From Amycolatopsis australiensis (lineage in GTDB: Bacteria > Actinomycetota > Actinomycetes > Mycobacteriales > Pseudonocardiaceae), in assembly GCF_900119165.1 (NCBI RefSeq), contig NZ_FPJG01000006.1, positions 558,001 through 622,000 of the forward strand: DNA of 64,000 bases, given 5' to 3'. The translations under genes were made by a program, and so were the position numbers. Position 1 is the first letter of the stretch, and the number at the start of each line of letters is the position of its first letter. Positions 24,418 through 31,635 of this stretch are shown piece after piece. The notes under the pieces are model-generated. The model saw nothing but the letters and a program-made list of their open reading frames with translations, was not told where the DNA came from and ran no database searches.

Positions 24418-24626
24418 CAGTGCCTCCCGTACTTCTTGTGCACGGCCTGCCGGCTGACCCCCAGCTCGGCCGCGATCTCCTGCCACGACCAGCCGTTGAT
24501 CCGCGCGCTGCGGACCTGCACGGCCTCCAGTTGTTCCAGCAGCCGCCGGAGCGCGGCGACCGCACGCAGTCCCACCCGGGGATCGCGGTCACCTGCCCGG
24601 GCGGCCAGGTCGGTTGCTTCCGTCAT
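24417..24626 (-). CDS. Small helix-turn-helix protein (partner of Clp-N protein)
   Basis: A 69-residue protein. The HTH is NGWSWQEIAAELGVSRQAVHKKYG at its C-terminus, preceded by a helix. It is clearly homologous to the N-terminal part of the fused protein at 42362-43099 (SGASWTEIGKSMGVTKQAAQKRF). Two GTCAAC-GTTGAC palindromes lie immediately upstream, the first two bases from the start codon, which suggests autoregulation. It is translationally coupled to the Clp-N gene. Confidence 0.8.
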   Translation of the reverse strand: MTEATDLAARAGDRDPRVGLRAVAALRRLLEQLEAVQVRSARINGWSWQEIAAELGVSRQAVHKKYGRH

Positions 24627-24628
24627 GC

Positions 24629-24673
24629 TGTCAACCTACGTTGACAAGCGGCCGGATGTCAACCTGAGTTGAC
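24629..24673. promoter_or_regulatory. Double GTCAAC-GTTGAC operator, locus 1
   Basis: Palindrome 1 is TGTCAAC-CTAC-GTTGACA (24629-24646), palindrome 2 is GTCAAC-CTGA-GTTGAC (24658-24673); the centres are 28 bp apart. Palindrome 2 also covers the -35 position (17 bp before TACAGT at 24680) of the divergent PP2C-like gene. The same design occurs at 43100-43147. Confidence 0.7.
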
Positions 24674-24691
24674 GGGACGTACAGTCGGGTG

Positions 24692-25477
24692 ATGCCCGGG
24701 ATCGCCATCGCCGAGCGGGCCGGGGTGGGCGCCGACGGCCACCCGCGCCCCACCGAGGACCACGTCGTCGTGCTGGACAACGCCGTGCTCGTCCTCGACG
24801 GCGCCACCTCGTCGGACCCTTCGCAGCCCCCGGGCGGCTGGTACGCCGAACGGCTGGCCCACCGCCTCGCCGCCGATCTCCGCGCGGCGCCCGACGCCGA
24901 CCTGGCGGACGTCCTGACCGGCGCGATCGCCGCCGTCACCACGGAAAACGCGCTCCGGCCGCGGCAGTCGCCGTCGAGCACGGTCGCGGCCGTGCGCTGG
25001 CTCGGCGACCGCGTCGACGCGCTGGTCCTGGCCGACAGCCCGGTGGTCGGCTTCGGCGCCTTCGGCGTCGACGTCGTCTCCGACGACCGGCTCGCACGGC
25101 TACGCCGCCGCGGGATGCTCCAGACCGGCGCGGACGTCCGCCGGCGGCGCAACGCCCACGACGGCTTCTGGGTCGCCGAAGCCGACCCGGGCGCGGCCGC
25201 GCACGCGGTCCGCCGCAGCTGGCGAAGAGCCGACGTCGAGGCCGTCCTGCTGGCCAGCGACGGCGTCTCCATCGGCGTCGACCAGTACGGGCTGTTCGGC
25301 TGGCGCGAAGTCCTGGAGGTCGCCCGCACCGACGGGCCGGACGCGGTTCTCGACGCCGTCCGGACCGCGGAGAAGCGGGACCCGGACGGCGAACGCTGGC
25401 CGCGGCCGAAGCGCCACGACGACCAGGCGCTCGTCCTGGTCGATTTCACCTCCGGGGGAATTCAGGGTCTTCCCTGA
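24692..25477 (+). CDS. PP2C-like protein phosphatase domain protein
   Basis: A 261-residue protein. The start GIAIAERAGVGADGHPRPTEDHVVVLDNAVLVLDGATS fits the PP2C beta-sandwich with its metal-binding Asp, and AVLLASDGVS and RHDDQALVLVDF match later PP2C metal motifs. It would dephosphorylate Ser/Thr proteins, or be a degenerate relative. TACAGT ends 6 nt before the ATG (leaderless). It is divergent from the HTH/Clp-N pair and shares their operator region. Confidence 0.65.
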   Translation: MPGIAIAERAGVGADGHPRPTEDHVVVLDNAVLVLDGATSSDPSQPPGGWYAERLAHRLAADLRAAPDADLADVLTGAIAAVTTENALRPRQSPSSTVAAVRWLGDRVDALVLADSPVVGFGAFGVDVVSDDRLARLRRRGMLQTGADVRRRRNAHDGFWVAEADPGAAAHAVRRSWRRADVEAVLLASDGVSIGVDQYGLFGWREVLEVARTDGPDAVLDAVRTAEKRDPDGERWPRPKRHDDQALVLVDFTSGGIQGLP

Positions 25478-25513
25478 TCACGACGGGACCCGTTCTCCGA
25501 GAACCTGGAGCGC

Positions 25514-26350
25514 ATGGGGACCGGACAGGGAACACGCACGAGACCGTGGCGGCTCGTGGCGCTGGGCGCGATCGGCTGGGGACTCTTCACCGCCGTCGTG
25601 CTGCACATCATCAGCTCGCGCGACCCGGTGTACGACACGCTGTCGAGCTACACGGTGACCGACCGCGGCGAAGGCATGCTCGCGGCGAGCGTGCTGTCGC
25701 TGGCCATCGGGTCCCTCGCGGTGCTCGGCGCGCTGCACGTCGCCGGCGTGCCGCTCTCGCGGACGACCCGCATCCTGCTCACGCTCTGGTCGCTCGGCCT
25801 GGCCGCGGCCGCGGTGTTCCCGGCGAGCTATCCGGAGGCGCCGGACCCGGTGAGCGGCGAGATCCACCTCTACGCGTGCCTGGTGGCGTTCTGCAGCCTG
25901 CCCGGCGCGGCGATTTCGCTGCTGGAGCCGCTGCGGGACCGCCCGGAACGGGTCGCGCTGGTCCGGGCGATCCGGCTGACCGCCGGGGCGTTCGCGCTCT
26001 TCGCCACCAGCTTCGTCTTCGTGCGGCTGAGCGAAGCCGGAGTCGAGCCGTTCCGCGCGGTCTCGGACGCGTTCCCGATCGGCGTCATGCAGCGGGTGCT
26101 GCTGCTCGCCGACGTCGTCCTGCTGTGCACCCTGCTGGGGATCGCGACCCGGCTCGAGTCAGCCTTCGACGGCCGCCGCGAACTCGGGCGCGTAGCCGTA
26201 GAGACCGGGCATGCCGCCGGTGTGCAGGAACACCACGTGCTCGTCCGCGGCGAAGCGGCCGTCGTCCGCCCACTCGACCAGCGCGGCGGCCACCTTGCCG
26301 GTGTAGACCGGATCGAGCACGACACCCTCCCGGCTCCCGAAGAGGCGTAG
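25514..26350 (+). CDS. DUF998 family membrane protein with antisense C-terminal extension
   Basis: A 278-residue frame. Residues about 1-215 have six hydrophobic segments and match DUF998 (DPVYDTLSSYTVTDRGEG after the first segment). The DUF998 part ends near LLGIATRL at 26157. The remaining 63 codons are the antisense of the convergent desulfhydrase gene (26159-27193) and look like read-through. The family normally ends about here, so the original stop may have been lost. Start at 25514 is an ATG. Confidence 0.7.
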   Translation: MGTGQGTRTRPWRLVALGAIGWGLFTAVVLHIISSRDPVYDTLSSYTVTDRGEGMLAASVLSLAIGSLAVLGALHVAGVPLSRTTRILLTLWSLGLAAAAVFPASYPEAPDPVSGEIHLYACLVAFCSLPGAAISLLEPLRDRPERVALVRAIRLTAGAFALFATSFVFVRLSEAGVEPFRAVSDAFPIGVMQRVLLLADVVLLCTLLGIATRLESAFDGRRELGRVAVETGHAAGVQEHHVLVRGEAAVVRPLDQRGGHLAGVDRIEHDTLPAPEEA

Positions 26351-27193
26351 CGCGTTCCAGACTGCGTCGGTCGGGATGCCGTAGCCGGGGCCGAGGGTCG
26401 AGTCGCTCATCCGCGTGTGGTGCAGCGACGGCGGCGCGACGCCGAGCAGCTGCGCCGCCCCGGCGGTCAGGTCGCGCAGGTTCTCCGTGGCTTCGTCGAG
26501 CGGGTGGCTGACGCACGCGATGTCGACCACGAGGTCGCCGAGCAGTCCGGCGGCGAGGGCGACGCCCGCCGCGGTGCCGCCGCTGGCGTGCGGGACGACG
26601 AGCCGGGCGCGCTCGATCCCGCGGTCGGCGAGCTGCTCGGCGAGTTCGTAGGTGGCGCGGACGTAGCCGAGGGCGCCGAGGTCGTTCGAGCCGCCGACCG
26701 GGACCGTCGCGACCTTCCGGCCGTCCCGCCCGGCTTCGGCGACCAGGCGGTCGTAGACGCGGCCGGTCTCCTCGCCGTCTGCGCAGACGTGGACGGTCGC
26801 GCCGAACAGCTTGTCGAGCGGGATGTTGCCGCCGCGTTCGTACGCTTCGCCGTCGCGCGGCACCTTCGCGGTGAGGACGAGTTCGCAGCGCAGCCCGAGC
26901 TTCGCGCACGCGGCGGCGGTCTGGCGGCCGTGGTTGGTCTGCAGCGCACCGAAGGTGATCACGGTGTCGGCGCCCGCTTCCCGCGCGGCACCGAGGTGGT
27001 ATTCGAGCTTGCGGAGCTTGTTGCCGCCCGCGCCGAGCGGGTGGACGTCGTCGCGCTTGAGCAGCAGGTTCGGCAGGCCGAGGGCTTCGCCGAGCCGGGG
27101 CGCTTCGTGCAGCGGCGTCGGCCAGCCCCCGAGGTCGACGCGGGGAATCGCGGCCAGTGCGGCGTCGGGGAACCCGGCGAAGTCGAACGTCAT
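26159..27193 (-). CDS. D-cysteine desulfhydrase/ACC deaminase family PLP enzyme
   Basis: A 344-residue fold-type II PLP enzyme. GAGGNKLRKLEYHLGAA contains the PLP Lys (about residue 59), ALQTNHGRQTAAACAKLG and VPVGGSNDLGALGY are phosphate-binding and substrate loops, and FLHTGGMPGLYGY is the C-terminal signature. D-cysteine desulfhydration or ACC deamination are the known activities; true ACC deaminases need specific residues not verified here. TACGAT ends 6 nt before the ATG (leaderless). It is convergent with and overlapped by the DUF998 frame. Confidence 0.8.
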   Translation of the reverse strand: MTFDFAGFPDAALAAIPRVDLGGWPTPLHEAPRLGEALGLPNLLLKRDDVHPLGAGGNKLRKLEYHLGAAREAGADTVITFGALQTNHGRQTAAACAKLGLRCELVLTAKVPRDGEAYERGGNIPLDKLFGATVHVCADGEETGRVYDRLVAEAGRDGRKVATVPVGGSNDLGALGYVRATYELAEQLADRGIERARLVVPHASGGTAAGVALAAGLLGDLVVDIACVSHPLDEATENLRDLTAGAAQLLGVAPPSLHHTRMSDSTLGPGYGIPTDAVWNALRLFGSREGVVLDPVYTGKVAAALVEWADDGRFAADEHVVFLHTGGMPGLYGYAPEFAAAVEG

Positions 27194-27242
27194 CGGCCGA
27201 TCGTAGAGGCAGGTGCTCGCGCGCCGAGCGGCCTTCCGGTAA

Positions 27243-27260
27243 CGTTCGTTCGAACGAACG
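27243..27260. promoter_or_regulatory. Perfect 18-bp palindrome upstream of amidase-TetR operon
   Basis: CGTTCGTTCGAACGAACG, a perfect palindrome 18 bp before the amidase GTG and also upstream of the divergent desulfhydrase. It is a likely operator of the TetR regulator encoded two genes downstream. Confidence 0.6.
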
Positions 27261-27278
27261 AGAGCATCGGGAGGTGCC

Positions 27279-28655
27279 GTGACCGCGACGAGCCTCGACT
27301 TCACCAGCCTGGCCACGCAGGCCGCCCGGCTCGCCGCCGGCGAGGTCACCTCCGCCGAGCTCACCGCGACGTCCCTCGGCCGCGCGCACGCGAGCCAGCC
27401 CACCCTCAACGCCTTCCGCCACCTGCGTGACGACGAAGCCCGCGCCGAGGCCGCGGAAGCGGACCGCCGGCTCGCGGCCGGCGAACGGGCGCCGCTGCTG
27501 GGCGTGCCCATCGCGATCAAGGACGACGTCGACCTCACCGGGTTGCCGACCGCGTTCGGCTGCGCCGGCGAGTTCCCGTGCGCGACGGCCGACGCGCCCG
27601 CCGTCGCGCTGCTGCGCGACGCCGGCGCCGTCATCATCGGCAAGACGAACACCCCCGAGCTGGGCCAGTGGCCGTTCACCGAAGGCCCGGCCTTCGGCGT
27701 GACGCGCAACCCGTGGCACCCCGGCCACACCCCCGGGGGTTCTTCGGGCGGGAGCGCGGCCGCGGTGGCGTCGGGGGCCGTCGCGGCCGCGCTAGGGTCC
27801 GACGGCGCCGGGTCGATCCGCATCCCGGCCGCGTGGACCGGGCTCGTCGGCATCAAGCCCCAGCGCGGCCGGGTCCCGGCCGAGGGCGAGCTGTTCCACG
27901 GCCTGACCGTGCTGGGCCCGCTCGCCCGGACCGTCGAGGACGCGGCCCTGCTGCTCGACGCCGCGGCCGGCACGCCAGGGACGTTCCGGGCCGCCGCGAC
28001 CCGCGAACCCGGACGGCTGCGGATCGGCCTGTCCACGCGGATTCCGTTCACCGCCACCAGAACGCGGCTCGACCCGGTCGTCGAAGCGGCCGTCCGACGA
28101 CTCGCCGGATCGCTCGCCGGGCTGGGCCACGAGATCGTCGAGGTCGAGCCGGACTACGGGCTGATCGGCCTGACGTTCCTGCCGCGCTCGCTCACCGGCG
28201 TCCGCGACTGGACGCTGCGGGTGCCCGACCGCGCGGGCCTCGACCCGCGCACGCGCAGCAACGCCGGCCACGGCCGGCTGCTGGCCGGTCCGGCCCTCCG
28301 GCTGGCCCGGGCCCTCGAACCGGGGCTGCACCGGCGGATCGGCTCGGTGTTCGGCCGGGTCGACGTGCTGCTGACACCGACCACCGCGACCCCGCCGCCG
28401 CCGATCGGGACGTTCGACGGGCTGTCCGGCTGGGAGACCGACCAGGCCATGATCGCCGCGTGCCCGTACGCTTGGCCGTGGAACGTGCTCGGCTGGCCGG
28501 GGGTCAACGTGCCGGCCGGGCAGACGGACGGCGGGCTGCCGCTGGGCGCGCAGCTGCTCGGCCCGTCGCACGCCGAGGAGCGGCTGATCTCCCTCGCCGC
28601 GCAACTGGAAGAGGTCGAACGGTGGCCGGAGCGGCATCCCGAGACAAGCTGGTAA
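27279..28655 (+). CDS. Amidase-signature family hydrolase
   Basis: A 458-residue amidase. The catalytic triad is Lys81 in GVPIAIKDD, cis-Ser in PGGSSGGS (about 155) and the nucleophile Ser179 in GSDGAGSIRIPA. It hydrolyses carboxamides; the substrate is unknown. The GTG start follows GGGAGG. It overlaps the TetR gene by 34 bp, forming an amidase-TetR-MpaB operon under the 27243 palindrome. Confidence 0.85.
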   Translation: MTATSLDFTSLATQAARLAAGEVTSAELTATSLGRAHASQPTLNAFRHLRDDEARAEAAEADRRLAAGERAPLLGVPIAIKDDVDLTGLPTAFGCAGEFPCATADAPAVALLRDAGAVIIGKTNTPELGQWPFTEGPAFGVTRNPWHPGHTPGGSSGGSAAAVASGAVAAALGSDGAGSIRIPAAWTGLVGIKPQRGRVPAEGELFHGLTVLGPLARTVEDAALLLDAAAGTPGTFRAAATREPGRLRIGLSTRIPFTATRTRLDPVVEAAVRRLAGSLAGLGHEIVEVEPDYGLIGLTFLPRSLTGVRDWTLRVPDRAGLDPRTRSNAGHGRLLAGPALRLARALEPGLHRRIGSVFGRVDVLLTPTTATPPPPIGTFDGLSGWETDQAMIAACPYAWPWNVLGWPGVNVPAGQTDGGLPLGAQLLGPSHAEERLISLAAQLEEVERWPERHPETSW

Positions 28656-29197
28656 GCACCCGGGAAGCCATCCTGCGCGGCGCGCTGACCGTCGTCGGCG
28701 AGCACGGCGTCGGCGGGCTGACGAACCGCCGGATCGTGGCCGCCGCCGGCGTCTCGCTCGGCACGCTGACCTACCACTTCCCCAGCCAGACGGCGTTGCT
28801 GCGCGAAGCGATGCTGCTGTTCGCCGAGGAGGAGACGGCGAAGCTCGGCGCGATCGTCGACGGCTACCGGTCGGACGGGCTGAGCGTCGAGCAGGCGGCG
28901 TCGGTCGTCGAGCACGTGATCGCGCAGCTGCCGTTCGGCGCCGACGAACTCGGCGCGCACGAGCTGTACCTGCAAGCCGCGCGTGACCCGGAATTGCACG
29001 AAGCGTCTTCGCGGTGCTTCGCGGCGTACGACGAGCTGGCCGTGACGATCCTGACCGCGCTCGGCGTTCCGGAGCCGCGGCGGCTGGCCGTGCCGGTGGT
29101 GGCGCTGATCGCCGGGCTGCAGCTGCGGCGGCTGGCCACCGGCGAGACGGACACCCCGGTCGCCGAGCCACTGATGATGCTGATCCGCGGGGCCTGA
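28622..29197 (+). CDS. TetR-family transcriptional regulator
   Basis: A 191-residue repressor. N-terminal HTH: REAILRGALTVVGEHGVGGLTNRRIVAAAGVSLGTLTYHFPSQTALLREAM. The C-terminal ligand domain is helical. It starts at a GTG inside the amidase gene behind GAAGAGG. Its stop overlaps the MpaB start (TGATG). It probably represses its own operon at the CGTTCGTTCGAACGAACG palindrome. Confidence 0.8.
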   Translation: MAGAASRDKLVSTREAILRGALTVVGEHGVGGLTNRRIVAAAGVSLGTLTYHFPSQTALLREAMLLFAEEETAKLGAIVDGYRSDGLSVEQAASVVEHVIAQLPFGADELGAHELYLQAARDPELHEASSRCFAAYDELAVTILTALGVPEPRRLAVPVVALIAGLQLRRLATGETDTPVAEPLMMLIRGA

Positions 29198-30051
29198 TGG
29201 CCCGGCCGGTCGTCCGCGGCACGGCGGCGTGGAAGTACTTCGGCGACTTCCGCGACGTGCTGCTGGCCGGTCAGGTGCTGGTGCTGCAGGTGGCGCACCC
29301 GGTCGTCGCGGCGGGCGTCCGTGACCATTCGGACTACACGAGCGATCCGTGGACGCGGCTGATGCGGACGGGGGCATCGCTGTCGATCTACGTCTACGGC
29401 GGGAAGGCCGGCGCGCGCGTGGAGGCGGCACGGCTGCGTTCCCTGCACCGGTCGTTCACGGGCGTCGCGGACGGAAAGCGTTACAGCGCACTGGATCCGG
29501 CGGCCTACGCGTGGGTGCACGCGACTCTGGTACGGGTTCCGGTTGACGCGCAACGGTTTTTCGGCGTGCCGCTGACGGCGTCCGAGCTGGACGAGTACTA
29601 CGCGCAGATGTGCGACATCGGCCGGATGCTCGGCGTGCGGGAGCGCGATCTGCCGCCGGACTGGGCGGCGTTCTCGCGGTACTACGACTCGATGGTGGCG
29701 GGTTTTACCGGAAACGCGGCCATCGACCAGCTTTTCGAGACGATCCGGACGGTGACCAAGCCGGTGCGGTGGCTGCCCGGCGCGTGCTGGCACTGGCACG
29801 CCCGGATCCAGATGTTCCTGATCCGTGCGACGTTGCCACCCGCGTTCCGCGAGCGTCTGGGTCTGCAGTGGACGGACGCGGACCAGCGGAGGTTCGACCG
29901 GTTCGCGCGCGCGATCCGCCTGCTCGCGACGCCGGTCCCAGCGGCCGTCCGTACCGCGCACATGCGGTGGATCGGCAAGCTGAACGTCTGGCTCCGCGCG
30001 CACCCGCACATCCGCCGCCTCCTGGTCCGCGACGGCGCAAGACGGTCGTGA
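29197..30051 (+). CDS. Oxygenase MpaB/DUF2236 family protein
   Basis: A 284-residue haem-binding-type protein of the MpaB/rubber-oxygenase superfamily (DUF2236). Family features are VLVLQVAHPVVAAGVRDHSDY near the N-terminus and RMLGVRERDLPPDW in the middle; His and Arg residues in the first could bind haem. Start ATG overlaps the TetR stop, so it is expressed with the amidase and TetR. The stop codon lies within a 20-bp hairpin. Confidence 0.75.
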   Translation: MARPVVRGTAAWKYFGDFRDVLLAGQVLVLQVAHPVVAAGVRDHSDYTSDPWTRLMRTGASLSIYVYGGKAGARVEAARLRSLHRSFTGVADGKRYSALDPAAYAWVHATLVRVPVDAQRFFGVPLTASELDEYYAQMCDIGRMLGVRERDLPPDWAAFSRYYDSMVAGFTGNAAIDQLFETIRTVTKPVRWLPGACWHWHARIQMFLIRATLPPAFRERLGLQWTDADQRRFDRFARAIRLLATPVPAAVRTAHMRWIGKLNVWLRAHPHIRRLLVRDGARRS

Positions 30052-30092
30052 GTGAGAAACAGTGTTCTAACCCTGTTTCTCACTCACGACCG
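30043..30092. terminator. 20-bp hairpin covering both convergent stop codons
   Basis: Arms 30043-30062 and 30073-30092 are perfectly complementary over 20 bp (arm reads CGGTCGTGAGTGAGAAACAG) with a 10-base loop. The left arm contains the MpaB stop and the right arm the CGNR stop. It is a bidirectional terminator built into both coding ends. Confidence 0.7.
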
Positions 30093-30631
30093 CTGACCCG
30101 CGCGTAATGTGCCCGGGCCTTGGCGCGGTTCCCGCACCGGGCCATCGAGCACCACTGCCGGTTGCGCCGCGGAGAGGCGTCGCAGAACCGCAGCCCGCAG
30201 TCGTCCGCCGCGCAGATCCGCACTTCCGCGTCGCTCGCCGCCAAGTCGATCGCGTCCGCCGCCAGCGCCGCGAACGCGGCCGCCACCGGGTCCTTCGGCG
30301 CCGGCACCTCGCGGCGCAGCACGCCGTCCACCAACGCCAGGCGCGGCGGCGGGGCCGGCGCCGCCGCCGCCGCGTTGTTCACCAGGTCGATGTCCATCTT
30401 CTCCGGCGGCCCGTCGGCGAGCAGCACCCGGTCCACCGCCTCCCGCAACGCCTTCGCCGCCAGCACGTTCCCCGCCGTCACCGGCACCCGGCCCGTCGTG
30501 AACCCGGCCAGGGCCAGCCACTCCGCCAGCACCTCCGGCCCGGTCAGCAGCTCCACACCGGTGTCGTGCCGGTTCCGCATCGTGTTGACGAGGTCGAGGC
30601 ACGGCCGCCCGCCGTCGAAGACCCACTCCAT
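30080..30631 (-). CDS. CGNR zinc-finger protein (ABATE domain), second copy
   Basis: A 183-residue protein with N-terminal ABATE pattern (GGRPCLDLVNTMRNRHDTGVELL) and C-terminal finger CAADDCGLRFCD ... RQWCSMARCGNRAKA. It is about 30 residues longer than the copy at 16293. TAGGAT ends 6 nt before the ATG. It is divergent from a haloalkane-type hydrolase across four GTTAG half-sites and may regulate it. Confidence 0.8.
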   Translation of the reverse strand: MEWVFDGGRPCLDLVNTMRNRHDTGVELLTGPEVLAEWLALAGFTTGRVPVTAGNVLAAKALREAVDRVLLADGPPEKMDIDLVNNAAAAAPAPPPRLALVDGVLRREVPAPKDPVAAAFAALAADAIDLAASDAEVRICAADDCGLRFCDASPRRNRQWCSMARCGNRAKARAHYARVSGRE

Positions 30632-30640
30632 TCCCCCATC

Positions 30641-30697
30641 CTAACCCTTGAAGACAGTTAGAAGCAGCGCTACCGTCTAACCGTATGAACCAGTTAG
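30641..30697. promoter_or_regulatory. GTTAG/CTAAC half-sites between CGNR and hydrolase genes
   Basis: CTAAC at 30641-30645 and 30677-30681, GTTAG at 30657-30661 and 30693-30697, extended as CAGTTAGAA twice. Alternating orientation with 16-bp steps (11-bp gaps) suggests a dimer or tetramer operator. The last half-site lies in the hydrolase coding start. Confidence 0.4.
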
Positions 30698-31539
30698 AAA
30701 ACATGGCCACCGTCGACGGGCTCCGCGTGCACTACCTCCGGGCCGGTGACGGGCCACCCCTGTTCCTGCTGCACGGCTGGCCGCAGACGTCGCACTGCTG
30801 GCACAAGGTCATCGGCCCGCTCGCCGAGACGCACACCGTGATCGCCCCTGACCTGCGCGGCTACGGCCGCACCGACAAACCCCGCACCGGCTACGACAAG
30901 CGCACCATGGCCGCCGACGTCGCGAAGCTCGCCGAGCAGCTGGGCTTCGCGAAAGTCGCCGTCGCCGGGCACGACCGCGGCGGCCGCGTCGCGCACCGCT
31001 GGGCCCTCGACCGCCCGGACCAGGTCGAGCGCCTCGCCGTCCTCGACATCGCGCCCACCCGCGCCATGTGGCAGCGCCTCGACGCCGGCGTCGCGAAGGC
31101 GTATTGGCACTGGCTCTTCCACCTGCAGCCCGACCTCCCGGAACTCCTCGCCGGCCGGGACATCGCCGCCTACCTCGGCTACTTCTTCGAACGCTGGACC
31201 TTCCAGCGCCACGCGCTCGACGCCGACGCGCAGGCCGAGTACGTCCGCGCCTTCTCCCAGCCCGGCGCCCTGCGCGCGGGTTTCGACGACTACCGCGCCT
31301 CCTTCCCGGACGACGCCGGGCTCGACGACGCCGACTACGAAGCCGGCAAGCGCGTCACGCAGCCGCTGCTCGCGCTGTGGGGCGCGAACGGCTTGCTCGG
31401 CACCCTGCCGACGCTGGAGATCTGGCAGGACTACGCCACCGACGTCACCGGCCACGCCATCGCCGAGTGCGGCCACTTCCTGCCCGAGGAACAGCCCGGA
31501 GAAGTCGTCGCCCACCTGCGGAAGTTCCTGAACCCCTGA
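30685..31539 (+). CDS. Alpha/beta hydrolase of the haloacetate dehalogenase/epoxide hydrolase type
   Basis: A 284-residue hydrolase. FLLHGWPQTSHCWHKV holds the oxyanion HG motif. GHDRGGRVAHRW has the nucleophile Asp97 with Arg98 and Arg101, the pattern of fluoroacetate dehalogenase; AYWHWLFHLQP fits the halide pocket, and the catalytic His is in CGHFLPEE. It may cleave haloacetates or epoxides. It is divergent from a CGNR regulator. The start could be 30685 or an ATG at 30703. A hairpin follows the stop. Confidence 0.8.
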   Translation: MNQLENMATVDGLRVHYLRAGDGPPLFLLHGWPQTSHCWHKVIGPLAETHTVIAPDLRGYGRTDKPRTGYDKRTMAADVAKLAEQLGFAKVAVAGHDRGGRVAHRWALDRPDQVERLAVLDIAPTRAMWQRLDAGVAKAYWHWLFHLQPDLPELLAGRDIAAYLGYFFERWTFQRHALDADAQAEYVRAFSQPGALRAGFDDYRASFPDDAGLDDADYEAGKRVTQPLLALWGANGLLGTLPTLEIWQDYATDVTGHAIAECGHFLPEEQPGEVVAHLRKFLNP

Positions 31540-31551
31540 GTTCCCGGGGTG

Positions 31552-31579
31552 CTCCGGTCCCCCGCAGTGGGGACCGGAG
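31552..31579 (+). terminator. Hairpin terminator after hydrolase
   Basis: CTCCGGTCCCC and GGGGACCGGAG, an 11-bp perfect stem with a 6-base loop, begin 13 bp after the stop. No long U-tract. Confidence 0.6.
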
Positions 31580-31635
31580 TTCCCTCGCCGCCGTGACGCC
31601 CGCCACCGCGCGCCGCCGCTAGGTTCGCCAGCACG

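Noticed and set aside
26417..27430. Plus-strand frame opposite the desulfhydrase
   Set aside because: Antisense shadow with no motif; the minus-strand gene has full PLP-enzyme signatures.
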